A DNA stretch of 64,000 nucleotides from Streptomyces sp. NBC_00464 (GCF_036013915.1 NZ_CP107899.1:7716001-7780000); one strand, 5' to 3'; shown: positions 32,657 through 41,330, numbered from the stretch's first letter. Notes: generated by a model not told the origin, from the sequence alone. Numbers and translations: made by a program.

Positions 32657-33295
32657 CTACCAGTCCTCCCTTGGCGTGTCGAATGATCGCCCCCGCCCTA
32701 TCCCCGGTGGGCACACCCCGTCGATGACGAGCGTCAGGAGGCGTTCGGTCTCGGCGGCGCCGTCGCTGTCAAGTTCGGTGGCCAGCGCGATGGCTCCAAC
32801 GAGTTTGAGCAGCTGGGTGATGGTGACGTCGGAGCGTACGGCGTGCGCGTGGTGAGCGCGCGTGAGTAGTTCGCTGCCGGCGTTCACGATCATCATGTGG
32901 CAGGTGTCCCCGAACGTCGGATCGCCGGCGTCGGCGCCGGGCATCAGGGATGCCCCCAGGCCCTTGTTGGTGACGGCGTGTGCGCCCACGGCGTGGAGCC
33001 AGCTGACGAGCGCGGCGCCCGCGTCGGGCTCGGCGGCCAGGTCGTGCGCCTTGGTGCACAGGGCCTCAACCCGGTCTCTGAAGACGGCCTCCAGCAGCGC
33101 CTGCCGGGAAGGGAAGTGGCGGTGCAGTGTGGCTGAGCCGACCTGGGCGTGTCGGGCGATCTCCTCCAGGGAGGCTTCGGCGCCGTGCTGGGCAATAGCG
33201 GCCCCGGCGGCGGCCAGGATCCGGTCGTAGTTACGCCGCGCGTCGGCTCGCATGGGCCGCCTGGGCGAGGACGGCGCTGTGGCGTCTTGGGGCAC
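32657..33295 (-). CDS. TetR family transcriptional regulator
   Basis: A 212-residue TetR protein. The HTH is at residues 18-62: ARRNYDRILAAAGAAIAQHG, ASLEEIARHAQVGSATLHRH and FPSRQALLEAVFRDRVEALC. The C-terminal ligand domain includes GASLMPGADAGDPTFGDTCH. It is divergent from the NmrA-like gene, and their 120-base intergenic region holds a striking long inverted repeat, so it likely represses that unit. GTG at 33295 with AGGAG seven bases upstream is chosen; the frame stays open upstream but through the operator. Confidence 0.88.
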   Translation of the reverse strand: MPQDATAPSSPRRPMRADARRNYDRILAAAGAAIAQHGAEASLEEIARHAQVGSATLHRHFPSRQALLEAVFRDRVEALCTKAHDLAAEPDAGAALVSWLHAVGAHAVTNKGLGASLMPGADAGDPTFGDTCHMMIVNAGSELLTRAHHAHAVRSDVTITQLLKLVGAIALATELDSDGAAETERLLTLVIDGVCPPGIGRGRSFDTPREDW

Positions 33296-33320
33296 GGAAT
33301 CTCCTGACGGCTTGCTAACC

Positions 33321-33367
33321 GGGGTGGCCCTCCATATTGTATCGATCATCAACCGGAGGGCCACCCC
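33321..33367. promoter_or_regulatory. 13-bp perfect inverted repeat bracketing the TetR/NmrA divergent promoter
   Basis: GGGGTGGCCCTCC (33321-33333) and GGAGGGCCACCCC (33355-33367) are perfect inverted copies 21 bases apart. The spacer is AT-rich and includes TATTGTATCGATCATC, a likely promoter/operator core. Each arm, or the whole element, may be the TetR binding site; as RNA it would also form a stable hairpin in a leader. Confidence 0.6.
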
Positions 33368-33415
33368 ACTTATGAGGAGGGTTCTCCCTGGTGCGTGCGA
33401 AATCCAGGAGAGACA

Positions 33416-34342
33416 GTGAAGTTGACGGACAAGACCATCGTGGTGACAGGCGCGACCGGCCTGCAGGGCCGGGCGGTGACCAGGCATTTGCTCGACGGTG
33501 GCTGGCAGGTGCGCGCGCTCACGCGCAATCCGGAGGGGGCGCCGGCAAAGGCCCTGGCGAGCGCCGGAGCGCAGATCATACGCGCGGCAATGGAGGACAT
33601 CGCCTCTCTCGTCGACGCCGCCGAAGGCGCCTACGGCCTGTTCAGCGTCCAGCCCACGGTGGGTTCCCCCGGCACGGCTCCCGACTTCTCCGCCGAGGAC
33701 GAGGTCCGCTGGGGAATGAACATTGCCGAGGCCGCCCAAATCGCCAACATCAGGCACCTCGTCTTCAGTTCGATCGCCGGCGCGGACCGCCATGACAGTG
33801 AGACATTGCCGCAGAACCTGATCAGCAAGTGGCGGATCGAACAGCACCTCACGAAGCTCGGCCTGCCCGCCACGATTCTGCGACCGGTCTCCTTCATGGA
33901 GAACTACACCGGTGAATACGCCCTCCAAGGCGGCAGCCTGGTCTCCGGCCTCGCCCTGGACGTTGCGCTGCAGATCATGGCTGTGGACGACGTCGGCGTC
34001 GTCACCGCACTCGCCTTCTCCCGGCCCCAGGAGTGGATCGGGCGCGCGACAGCCCTGGCCGGCGACGAACTGACCCCGGTCCAGATCGCCGCGCACATCG
34101 AAGCGGCCATCAATCGCCCGCTTCCGTACGCCCAGATCCCGATGGAAACGATCCGCGCTGTCAACGAGGAGTTCGCGTTCGCCCACGAGTGGCTGGGCGA
34201 ACGCGGCTACCGCGCCGACATCACCGCCACACGACGGATCCACCCCGCTGCGATGGACTTCCCCACCTGGCTGCAGCGAACCGGTGCAGCCCAGATCACG
34301 GCGTTCCTGGACACCCAGAGCGCACAGGGGCGTGACGCGTGA
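33416..34342 (+). CDS. NmrA family NAD(P)-binding oxidoreductase/sensor
   Basis: A 308-residue atypical SDR of the NmrA/isoflavone-reductase-like type. The Rossmann start KTIVVTGATGLQGRAVTRHL has G-x-x-G-x-x-G; QVRALTRNPEGAPAKALASA has an Arg suited to NADP(H). IRHLVFSSIAGADRHDSE, KWRIEQHLTKLGLPATILRP and the C-terminal substrate half follow. Proteins of this group are quinone or NADP-dependent reductases, or redox sensors; the substrate is unknown. GTG at 33416 has CCAGGAG five bases upstream. Its stop overlaps the LLM gene start (GTGA), so the two are coupled. Confidence 0.85.
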   Translation: MKLTDKTIVVTGATGLQGRAVTRHLLDGGWQVRALTRNPEGAPAKALASAGAQIIRAAMEDIASLVDAAEGAYGLFSVQPTVGSPGTAPDFSAEDEVRWGMNIAEAAQIANIRHLVFSSIAGADRHDSETLPQNLISKWRIEQHLTKLGLPATILRPVSFMENYTGEYALQGGSLVSGLALDVALQIMAVDDVGVVTALAFSRPQEWIGRATALAGDELTPVQIAAHIEAAINRPLPYAQIPMETIRAVNEEFAFAHEWLGERGYRADITATRRIHPAAMDFPTWLQRTGAAQITAFLDTQSAQGRDA

Positions 34343-35220
34343 GCGGCCAGCGGCCCCACCTCGGGCGCATCGGGATCTGGGCAGGCGAACTCGACAACTG
34401 CACGGCGGCCGGTGTCCGCGAGGCCGTGACCACGATCGAGGACCTCGGCTTCGGCACCTTATGGTTCCCCGAGACAGCCGGGCGGGAAGCGATGGCACAG
34501 GCCGGGATCCTGTTGTCACAGACCCAGCGGATCGTAGTGGCAGCCGGCAGCGCGGACATCTACGCGCGCGACGCGGTGACGACCGCCGCCGCACAGCGCA
34601 CCCTTGAGGAGGCATTCCCCGGACGCTTCCTGCTCGGCCTGTGGGACAGCCACCCCAGCCTCGCCGAAGATGTCCGCGGCCACCGCTTCGGCCCCCCAGT
34701 GCCCACCATGCGTGCCTACCTCGACGCGCTGGACGCCGCCCCGTTCGGGCCGCCCGCCACGGCAGCCTCGCCCCACCGGGTACTCGCAGCCTTGGACCCC
34801 GGCATGCTCACACTCGCCGCCGAACGAGCCTGGGGTGCAAACCCGTTGGGCATGCCGGTCGCGCACACCCGCAACGCCAGAGCTGTGCTCGGGCCCACCG
34901 CGCTCCTGTCCGTCACCCAGCTGTGCGTGCTGGGCCCGGACCGCTCACACACCACCGCACTGGCCCGCACCACGGCGGCGGCCGCTCTGCCCAACCGTCG
35001 CGCTCTGCTGCGCGACCTGGGATACGAGGACGTGGACTCGCTCGGCGACCGACTCGTCGACGCGATCGTGGCCCACGGCCCCGCCGCGGACATCGCCCGC
35101 CGCGTCCACGAGCACCTTGACGCCGGGGCCGACCACGTCAGCCTCCACCTCCTCACCACCGCACCCCACACCCCGCCCACGCGGCAGTGGCAGGAGCTCG
35201 CAGCACACCTCCTGCCATGA
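34339..35220 (+). CDS. LLM class F420-dependent oxidoreductase (TIGR03620-like)
   Basis: A 293-residue luciferase-like monooxygenase-fold protein. N-terminal strand GRIGIWAGELDN, then TTIEDLGFGTLWFPETAGRE (E-x-L-G-F/Y-x-x-x-W) and TQRIVVAAGSADIYARDAVT are typical of actinobacterial F420-dependent members; PGRFLLGLWDSHPSLAEDVR and HRVLAALDPGMLTLAAERAW follow. The likely cofactor is F420 rather than FMN. Leu at codon 41 (34459-34461) is TTA, the rare codon read by the bldA tRNA in Streptomyces, so expression may be tied to development. It is coupled to the NmrA gene and abuts the IS5 element downstream. GTG start. Confidence 0.85.
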   Translation: MSGQRPHLGRIGIWAGELDNCTAAGVREAVTTIEDLGFGTLWFPETAGREAMAQAGILLSQTQRIVVAAGSADIYARDAVTTAAAQRTLEEAFPGRFLLGLWDSHPSLAEDVRGHRFGPPVPTMRAYLDALDAAPFGPPATAASPHRVLAALDPGMLTLAAERAWGANPLGMPVAHTRNARAVLGPTALLSVTQLCVLGPDRSHTTALARTTAAAALPNRRALLRDLGYEDVDSLGDRLVDAIVAHGPAADIARRVHEHLDAGADHVSLHLLTTAPHTPPTRQWQELAAHLLP

Positions 35221-35258
35221 ACGACGCGGCCTTTACACCGAGCAGCAGAGGAGATGCC

Positions 35259-36104
35259 TTGCCTGTTGTGCCGTCATCTCTCTTTGAGCCTCTCTGGGAG
35301 CAGTTCTCGGCTCTCCTGCCCGAGCGACCCGAGTTCGACCCCTCCCATCCACTGGGCTGTCACCGTCGACGCGTGCCAGACAGGATGGTGTTCAAGTTGG
35401 TCGTCGAAGCATTGGTACACGGCTCCGGCTACGAACGAGTCGCCACCGCCGACTGCTCGGACTGGACCATCCGCAACAGGCTCAAGCAGTGGAGCAACCT
35501 GGGACTGGCACACGAACTGCATCGCATCGCACTGACCGCGTACGACAAGATGATCGGCCTAGAGCTGTCCGAGTTATCCGTCGACGGCTGTCACACCAAG
35601 GCCCCATGCAAGGGCGACAAGGCAGGGCCATCGCCAGTCGACCGGGCCAAACAAGGGCTCAAGAGGTCCACCCTGGTCGACGGCGCCGGAATACCGCTCG
35701 GGCTGGCCTCAGCCGGCGCCAACCGACACGACTCCGTCCTACTCGAACCGACCATCGACGCAGCCGGGCGCCAGGTCGGGAGCCTACCCACCAATGCCAC
35801 CGTGCATCTCGACTCCGCCTACGACGGCAAGCCCAGCCGTCGGATCCTCGACGACCACGGCCTCATCGGCGAGATCGCCCGCGTTCCCGCTCCGATCCAG
35901 GTCGGCAGGCGCTGGGTGGTGGAACGCACCCAATCGTGGATGAACGGCTACGGAAAAATCCGCCGCTGCTTCGAACGCGACGGCCGTGTCATCGACTTCT
36001 ACCTGTACCTCGCCGCCGCGTTCGTCACCGTGCGCGCCTTGATTCGACGTGCAAGAAAGCTCTACCGGTGGCCGAGCCGCCCAACTGCACGTCGACTGGG
36101 GTAA
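35259..36104 (+). CDS. IS5-family transposase
   Basis: A 281-residue DDE transposase, apparently intact. It begins SLFEPLWEQFSALLPERPEF and has the fingerprints of IS5-type enzymes: SVDGCHTKAPCKG (first Asp), NATVHLDSAYDGKPS (second Asp) and WVVERTQSWMNGYGKIRRCF (the Glu region). TTG at 35259 is preferred because GAGGAG lies five bases upstream; an in-frame ATG at 35217 overlaps the LLM gene end. A TTA codon occurs in LSELSVDG. Terminal inverted repeats could not be identified with certainty, so the element's ends are not given. It lies next to two truncated genes. Confidence 0.85.
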   Translation: MPVVPSSLFEPLWEQFSALLPERPEFDPSHPLGCHRRRVPDRMVFKLVVEALVHGSGYERVATADCSDWTIRNRLKQWSNLGLAHELHRIALTAYDKMIGLELSELSVDGCHTKAPCKGDKAGPSPVDRAKQGLKRSTLVDGAGIPLGLASAGANRHDSVLLEPTIDAAGRQVGSLPTNATVHLDSAYDGKPSRRILDDHGLIGEIARVPAPIQVGRRWVVERTQSWMNGYGKIRRCFERDGRVIDFYLYLAAAFVTVRALIRRARKLYRWPSRPTARRLG

Positions 36105-36229
36105 TGCCTACCCTCGGTCGTCCTTAGAGTCGGCGATTGCGGTGTGCCGGGGGCGGGTCACCGTGTAGGTGATCCCGACGGCGATGTCCGGCCCTGGGCG
36201 TTGACTGCGATCATGTGCTCCCGTTCCTG

Positions 36230-36419
36230 GCACTGCGCGCCCGCCCGAAGCCGGCCCGTCCGCCTCGATCGTCGCCGGGCCGCGCGGATCGGCCGCCTAC
36301 ACCTCGTGCCCGGCCGCGCGCAACCGCCTGGTCAACGTCTTGCCGATGTCCCCAGTGCCGAGAATGCCGATCTTCCTGGTGAAACTCTTTGTCCGGAACG
36401 GAACCCCGGTTTCGGTCAT
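36230..36419 (-). pseudogene. truncated NADP-binding F420-type reductase fragment
   Basis: From ATG at 36419 the frame reads TRKIGILGTGDIGKTLTRRL, then RAAGHEV, a TAG stop, and continues in the same frame AADPRGPATIEADGPASGGR. This is the Rossmann N-terminus of the NADP-dependent F420 reductase-like family (K-I-G-I-L-G-x-G-x-I-G and R-G-P-x-T-I-E). Similarity ends about residue 70 and the rest is missing. With the LLM and NmrA genes on the other side of the IS5 element, it may be what is left of an F420 redox group. Confidence 0.6.
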
Positions 36420-36427
36420 ACAAGGTC

Positions 36428-36685
36428 ATGGCCGAGAACTCGCTGCGCCGGGTGCGTTTGTACGACGCTCGCGCGAGCTGTTTCACGTACCTGGCGAACA
36501 ACGGGGTGCCGGACCATCTGCTTGCCCGCTGGGCAGGGCACACGGATGTCCGCGCGACGACGCGGTGGTAGGTGAAGCCGGATGTGGAGGATCTACGGTC
36601 GGCGGCGGATACGTGGGGAGGGCTGGCGAGTGCCGCGGCCCCCGCTCACGAAGCGAATGTGAGATGTGGGAGCGTGAGTGGGTGA
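36428..36685 (+). pseudogene. C-terminal fragment of a tyrosine integrase, stop at the catalytic Tyr
   Basis: The frame reads RRVRLYDARASCFTYLANNG and VPDHLLARWAGHTDVRATTR, the C-terminal catalytic lobe of a phage-type integrase, then W and TAG, then VKPDVEDLRSAADTWGGLAS to a TGA at 36683. In relatives this place is R-x-Y-V-K/H-P, so the TAG replaces the nucleophilic tyrosine. The H of the R-H-S motif is also changed (R-A-S). The N-terminal two thirds are absent. The fragment is therefore dead and marks an old integrative element. Confidence 0.65.
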
Positions 36686-37144
36686 GTGAGAAGAACGTGG
36701 ACCCCCTGATACCGCTTTGACGTGCCAGAAGACGCCCCGGTCCTCGTCATGGGGACGTCCCTCGGCGCTACATGGCATATGTCGTAGAGACCGTCCAAGC
36801 GCGTCCAGCCGATCCAGGATGGGGCGCGTAGTGCCAGCTCAGGGGATTCGGTCCGGGGAGTCGGCTGAGTCGGTGAGAGCTGCGTGAGAGCGCGTGAGAC
36901 GACGAGGTCCCACCGGGGCGCCATCGGTAGGTGGAGCTCGCCGTTCAGCGTCGTCCCGGCGATCGTCCACCAGGACGACGCCATCATCACCATCCTTTCG
37001 TGGGGCAGCAGCCGGGGCGCCGGAGATGATCCCTTGCTCCTTGATCTCCGCTACGTCGTACGGGGCCGTGGCGGCACCGTATGGCTTCGCTCATCCCCTG
37101 CCGTCACGGTCCCATGTCTCGTCGATCGCCGGCCGAACGGCTGG
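36686..37144. other. intergenic stretch after the integrase remnant, nothing supported
   Basis: 459 bases without a convincing gene. Open frames on both strands are short and lack recognisable domains. Because it follows a dead integrase it may contain an attachment-site half, but no tRNA-like or repeated sequence was found. Confidence 0.4.
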
Positions 37145-37723
37145 TCAGGCGCGGACCAGTGGGGTGTCGACCAGATGCTCGGCGAGGAACCACGTCTGCA
37201 GCTCCCCGGTCCTGATCACCTGTGAGACCAGCAGGTCGTTCGTGCCGTCGTCACCCAGCTCGATGGTCCGGGCTGCGGCGTCGTGCGCGTCGATGAGGAT
37301 GGCCTCGTGAGCCTCCAGCAGCCGTGCCAGCATGGCGGGCACCTCCTCCACCCCGTCCGGGGGCCGAGGGATCGATGTGAGCTCCGCGACATGCCTGGCA
37401 TCGCCCACCGCGACTCCGCCCAGGGACTGGACGCGTTCGGCGATGGTGTCGATGAGTTCGAGCTGCTCCCCTGCGTGCTTGTCCAGGACCAGGTGCAGTT
37501 GATAGAAGGTCGCGCCGCGCATCAGCCAGTGATGCTTCTTGTAGAGCCCGTAGAGGATTTGCGTGTCCGCCAGGGCCTTGTTCAGGCGCTGGCAGGAGTA
37601 CATCCGCGCCTCGTAGGACAGGCCGATCGGGAACTGCTTGACGGTGCCGAACTCCTGGATCACCGCGCCCTTCTGGTGCAGCCGTGGCTGGCTGCTGCTC
37701 ACGGGCTTGGAACTGGTGGTCAT
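37145..37723 (-). CDS. Dps family DNA-protection ferritin
   Basis: A 192-residue Dps protein. It forms a 12-subunit shell that oxidises Fe(II) with peroxide and protects DNA. The inter-subunit ferroxidase ligands are visible: His in YGLYKKHHWLMRGATFYQLH, and His, Asp and Glu in LVLDKHAGEQLELIDTIAER. The N-terminal tail of about 35 residues (TTSSKPVSSSQPRLHQKG) is basic and flexible, as in DNA-binding Dps. ATG at 37723 has AGGAGGA immediately upstream. It is divergent from the disulfide-reductase-like gene with a 246-base gap, consistent with shared oxidative-stress control. Confidence 0.93.
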   Translation of the reverse strand: MTTSSKPVSSSQPRLHQKGAVIQEFGTVKQFPIGLSYEARMYSCQRLNKALADTQILYGLYKKHHWLMRGATFYQLHLVLDKHAGEQLELIDTIAERVQSLGGVAVGDARHVAELTSIPRPPDGVEEVPAMLARLLEAHEAILIDAHDAAARTIELGDDGTNDLLVSQVIRTGELQTWFLAEHLVDTPLVRA

Positions 37724-37969
37724 GGTCTTCCTCCTGCGCTGCCGTGCTGTGCGTACTCAGGTGACGCTATGTACCCGGACGGAGGGCGCCTTGCCGGGTA
37801 GCGCACGCAGTGGCGTCCGCCCGCGCACTGCGTGCAGCGTCCGGTGCGCGTCGTTCGCTCTCGGGCAAGCCCCCGTGCGCCGGCGGACTCGGGCCTCCGG
37901 CCGACCCGATCTAGCTTCGGCGGGACGGCCCACGCACGCGTGGAGCACGAGAGGTCAGGAGAGGCAGGC

Positions 37970-39337
37970 ATGAGCGCGAACGAGCAGGCGGATGTGGTGG
38001 TTGTCGGGCTGGGGCCGGGGGGTGAGTACGTCGCGGGCACCCTGGCCGACGCCGGACTGGACGTGGTGGGGGTCGAGGCGGAACTCGTCGGCGGTGAGTG
38101 TCCCTACTGGGCGTGCGTGCCCAGCAAGATGATGATTCGGGCCGGGAACCTGCTTGCCGAGGCGGGCCGGATGTCTGCCCTCGCCGGCGAGGCGGTCGTG
38201 ACTCCGGACTGGGGCAGGGTCGCCGGTCGCATCCGAGACGAGGCAACCGACGACTGGGACGACCGGGTGGCCGCCGGCCGTCTCGTGGCCAAGGGCGGTC
38301 GGCTGGTCCGGGGAACGGGCCGCCTCTCCGGGCCGCGCAGGGTGACGGTCGGCGACCGTACGTGGGAAGCCCGGCGCGGTGTCGTGCTGGCCACCGGCAC
38401 CCGGCCCAGGATTCCCTCGGTACCGGGGCTCGAGACGACGCCGTACTGGACCAACCGGGACGCCATGGCCGCCAAGGAGCTGCCTGCGTCGATGGTCGTT
38501 CTCGGCGGGGGAGCCATCGGTGTCGAACTCGCCCAGGTATTCGCCCGTTTCACGTGTGCGGTCACCGTGATCGAGGGACAGGACCGGCTGCTCTCGCAGG
38601 AGGAACCGGAAGCCGGGGAGCTGGCCGCAGAGGTTCTGCGGGCAGACGGGGTCACCGTACTGACAGGCGCTCGGGCACAGCGGGTCAGCCACGACGGCAC
38701 CGAATTCACCATCAGCCTGGGTGGCGGCGCGGAGCCGCTGCGTGCCGAACGGCTGCTGGTCGCCGCTGGGCGCCGTGCCGACCTGGCCGCACTGGCCGTC
38801 GACACGGTGGGGCTGGATCCCACGGCGGGGGCCGTTCCCACGGACGGGCAGATGCGGGTCGGGCAGGGGCTGTGGGCGGTGGGAGACATCACCGGCCGCG
38901 GCGCCTTCACCCATGTGTCGATGTACCAGGCGCAGGTCGCCGTAAGGGACATCCTCGGGGAACCCGGTCCCGATGCCGACTACCGGGCACTGCCTCGCGT
39001 CACGTTCACCGATCCGGAGATCGGGGCCGTCGGGTTGACCGAGCGGCAGGCGCGGGAGCGGGGGCTGCGGGTGCGCACCAGTGTGCTGACCATCGCGTCC
39101 TCCACCCGCGGATGGATCCACGGGCCGGGCAACGAAGGGTTCATCAAGCTCATCGAGGACGCCGACCGGGGCGTACTGGTCGGCGCGACCTCGGCGGGTC
39201 CCGCGGGAGGCGAGGTGCTCTACGGGCTGAATGTGGCCGTCCATGCCGCAATACCCGTCGACCGGCTCCAGCACATGATCTACACGTATCCGACCTTCCA
39301 CCGAACGGTCGAGGCCGCGCTCGGAGCCCTCCGCTGA
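37970..39337 (+). CDS. pyridine nucleotide-disulfide oxidoreductase (mercuric reductase/dihydrolipoamide dehydrogenase type)
   Basis: A 455-residue flavoprotein. FAD fold VVVVGLGPGGEYVAGTLADA, redox disulfide GGECPYWACVPSKMM (C-x4-C), NADP fold MVVLGGGAIGVELAQVFARF, second FAD contact WAVGDITGRGAFTHVSMYQA, and the dimerisation domain PRVTFTDPEIGAVGLTE. The C-terminal H-x4-E type active base expected in lipoamide dehydrogenases appears altered to MIYTYPTFHRTVEAAL, as in related actinobacterial NAD(P)H:quinone or mercuric reductase-like proteins. No N-terminal heavy-metal domain and no C-terminal Cys pair, so Hg(II) reduction is unlikely. ATG at 37970 with CAGGAGAGG upstream. Confidence 0.88.
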   Translation: MSANEQADVVVVGLGPGGEYVAGTLADAGLDVVGVEAELVGGECPYWACVPSKMMIRAGNLLAEAGRMSALAGEAVVTPDWGRVAGRIRDEATDDWDDRVAAGRLVAKGGRLVRGTGRLSGPRRVTVGDRTWEARRGVVLATGTRPRIPSVPGLETTPYWTNRDAMAAKELPASMVVLGGGAIGVELAQVFARFTCAVTVIEGQDRLLSQEEPEAGELAAEVLRADGVTVLTGARAQRVSHDGTEFTISLGGGAEPLRAERLLVAAGRRADLAALAVDTVGLDPTAGAVPTDGQMRVGQGLWAVGDITGRGAFTHVSMYQAQVAVRDILGEPGPDADYRALPRVTFTDPEIGAVGLTERQARERGLRVRTSVLTIASSTRGWIHGPGNEGFIKLIEDADRGVLVGATSAGPAGGEVLYGLNVAVHAAIPVDRLQHMIYTYPTFHRTVEAALGALR

Positions 39338-39387
39338 GTCACGGCCCGATCGCCCGGGCGGTCCCGAGGTCCAGGCGATGGCGCACC

Positions 39388-40515
39388 ATGGCGGGGCGCG
39401 ACCCGGGCGAGCCGCACAGGCCCGCCACCTCGCTGGAACTCCTCTTCGACCTGTGCTTCGTCATCGCGGTGGCGCAGGCGTCCAGGAGCCTGCACGCGGC
39501 GCTGGCCGACGGGGAGTACGCCATCGGCGTCCTGCGCTTCGCGTTGGTCTTCTTCACCATCTGGTGGGCGTGGATGAACTTCACCTGGTTCGCCTCCGCC
39601 TACGACACCGACGACGTCCCGTACCGGTTGACGGTGCTGGTCCAGATCACGGGGTCGCTCGTCCTCGCCGCCGGCGTCCCCAGCGCGTTCGAGGAGGGGG
39701 ATCTGCGGGTCATCACCCTCGGATACGTCGTGCTTCGCTCGGCGTTGGCCGCCCTGTGGCTGCGCGCCGCATGGTCCGACCCCGCTCACAGGGCGACCAC
39801 CCTGCGATTCGCCGTCGGAGTGACGGCCTGTCAGTTCGGGTGGGTCGGACTGCTCGGCCTCCCGGCCGCGGCGCGCCTGCCAGGTATTGCCGTCATGCTC
39901 GTCGCCGAGGTGGCCGTCCCGGTGTGGGCACAGTCCGCCGGGATGACGCCGTGGCATCCGCGCCATATCGCCGAGCGCTACGAACTGTTCACCCTCATCG
40001 TCCTCGGCGAGTCCGTCGCGGCCACCACCGTCGCCGTCCAGAGCGCCTTCGACCGAAACCACGGCACCGGTTCGCTGTACGCGGTGGCGGTCGGCGGCCT
40101 GCTCATGGCATACGCCATGTGGTGGCTGTACTTCGCCGAGCCCGCGCACACCCTGCTGGCCACGACGCACCGGTCCCACCGCAGGAGGTTCACCTGGGCT
40201 TACGGCCACTACCTGATCTTCGCCTCGGCGACCGCCGAGGGAGCAGGTCTGGCCGCGTACGCGGATCACGTCACGCGTCGCACGGACGCCTCGCCGTTGG
40301 CTGCCGGCGCGGCGGTTACTGTCCCGGCGGCCGTCTTCCTGATCACGGTCTGGGCCGTACACCTCCGGCCCCACCAAAGAACCACGGCCGAGGGGATTCC
40401 GTATCCCGCCGCGGCGGTCGGCATCCTGCCGGCCGCATACTCCCCGGCACCCGCCCTCGCCGTCGGTGCGCTGCTGGCTGTCCTGGTCGTGGTGGTCACG
40501 GTGGAGCGCAGATGA
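39388..40515 (+). CDS. low temperature requirement protein A (LtrA) family membrane protein
   Basis: A 375-residue integral membrane protein with about ten hydrophobic segments. The family N-terminus is clear: TSLELLFDLCFVIAVAQASR, then FFTIWWAWMNFTWFASAYDT, the W-x-W-x-N-x-T-x-F signature of LtrA. ERYELFTLIVLGESVAATTV is the other conserved block. LtrA was named from a Listeria cold-growth locus; its molecular function is unknown. ATG at 39388 is the first in frame. It follows the flavoprotein by 50 bases and ends at a very strong terminator. Confidence 0.88.
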   Translation: MAGRDPGEPHRPATSLELLFDLCFVIAVAQASRSLHAALADGEYAIGVLRFALVFFTIWWAWMNFTWFASAYDTDDVPYRLTVLVQITGSLVLAAGVPSAFEEGDLRVITLGYVVLRSALAALWLRAAWSDPAHRATTLRFAVGVTACQFGWVGLLGLPAAARLPGIAVMLVAEVAVPVWAQSAGMTPWHPRHIAERYELFTLIVLGESVAATTVAVQSAFDRNHGTGSLYAVAVGGLLMAYAMWWLYFAEPAHTLLATTHRSHRRRFTWAYGHYLIFASATAEGAGLAAYADHVTRRTDASPLAAGAAVTVPAAVFLITVWAVHLRPHQRTTAEGIPYPAAAVGILPAAYSPAPALAVGALLAVLVVVVTVERR

Positions 40516-40549
40516 AGGAGGCGCAGCGAGATCTCGTTCCGGGCCAAAA

Positions 40550-40600
40550 GCGAAGGGCCGCGCGGCCGACTCCCCAGGAGTCGGCCGCGCGGCCCTTCGC
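40550..40600. terminator. 24-bp perfect hairpin, bidirectional terminator
   Basis: Positions 40550-40573 and 40577-40600 are exact inverted repeats separated by only CCA. It lies between the convergent LtrA gene and the alpha/beta hydrolase gene; the left side begins AAAAGCGAAGGG and the right ends CGCTTT, giving A and T runs in both directions. Confidence 0.85.
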
Positions 40601-40607
40601 CGCTTTG

Positions 40608-41330
40608 TCAGCTCGTGGCGCGCACCGCGTCACGGATCAGAGCGGCGACCTCCTTGGGCCGGGACACGGCCACGGCGTGCGAGGCGCCCTCGATCTCGAC
40701 GATCGTCGCGCCGGCCCGCTTCGCACCGAAGCGTTCGACCTCGGGGTTGATCGCCCGGTCCGCGCCGGCCACGAGTGCCCAGGAGGGCTTGGTCTTCCAC
40801 GCGGCGGCCGAGGCCGTCTCCGTGAATGCCGAAGCGGCCAGCGGACGCTGAGTCGCCGCCAGGACCTTGGTGACGGCGGCCGGAACGTCGGCGGCGAAGA
40901 TGTCCGGGAACGCCTCGGCCTTGATGGTGACCTCGACCGCAGGCCCCGCTCCCTCCACGGGGTACGTCGCCTCCTTCAGGTTGCTGACGAGGGGCGAGAG
41001 GGGGAAGCGTCCCTGCAACTCGCCCAGGCTCTCGCCCTCTTCGGTGACATAGGCCGCTACGTAGACCAGCCCGACGACGTTCTCCGCGGCACCTGCCACG
41101 GAGATGATTGCCCCGCCGTAGGAGTGGCCGACAAGCACCACGGGACCGTCGATCTGAGCTGCCACGGAGGCGATGTACGCGGCGTCGGACTCCAGGCCGC
41201 GCAGCGGGTTCGGCGGCGCCACCACAGAGATGCCGTCGTTCTGCAGTTCCGCGATGACCCCCGTCCAGCTGGCGGCGTCCGCGAAGGCTCCGTGCACGAG
41301 AACTGCTATGGGGAGGGGAGACGTGGTCAT
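40608..41330 (-). CDS. alpha/beta hydrolase (esterase-like)
   Basis: A 240-residue alpha/beta hydrolase of the short salicylate-esterase/EstC-like type. LPIAVLVHGAFADAASWTGV has the oxyanion H-G, VVLVGHSYGGAIISVAGAAE has the nucleophile elbow G-H-S-Y-G, WALVAGADRAINPEVERFGA supplies the acid and IVEIEGASHAVAVSRP the catalytic His. It hydrolyses an ester or lactone in the cytosol; the substrate is unknown. It is 52 bases downstream of the HSL-type hydrolase gene on the same strand. ATG at 41330. Confidence 0.88.
   Translation of the reverse strand: MTTSPLPIAVLVHGAFADAASWTGVIAELQNDGISVVAPPNPLRGLESDAAYIASVAAQIDGPVVLVGHSYGGAIISVAGAAENVVGLVYVAAYVTEEGESLGELQGRFPLSPLVSNLKEATYPVEGAGPAVEVTIKAEAFPDIFAADVPAAVTKVLAATQRPLAASAFTETASAAAWKTKPSWALVAGADRAINPEVERFGAKRAGATIVEIEGASHAVAVSRPKEVAALIRDAVRATS

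Noticed and set aside
35140..36130. Terminal inverted repeats for the IS5 element
   Set aside because: A shared ACCGAG on both sides is too short and poorly extended to define the ends, so no element boundaries were reported.
36646..36993. 115-residue minus-strand frame after the integrase remnant
   Set aside because: No family resemblance, weak third-position bias and overlap with the integrase fragment; could not be supported.
37970..39337. Assignment of the flavoprotein as a functional mercuric reductase
   Set aside because: It has the redox C-x4-C but no N-terminal metal-binding domain, no C-terminal cysteine pair and no mer genes around it.
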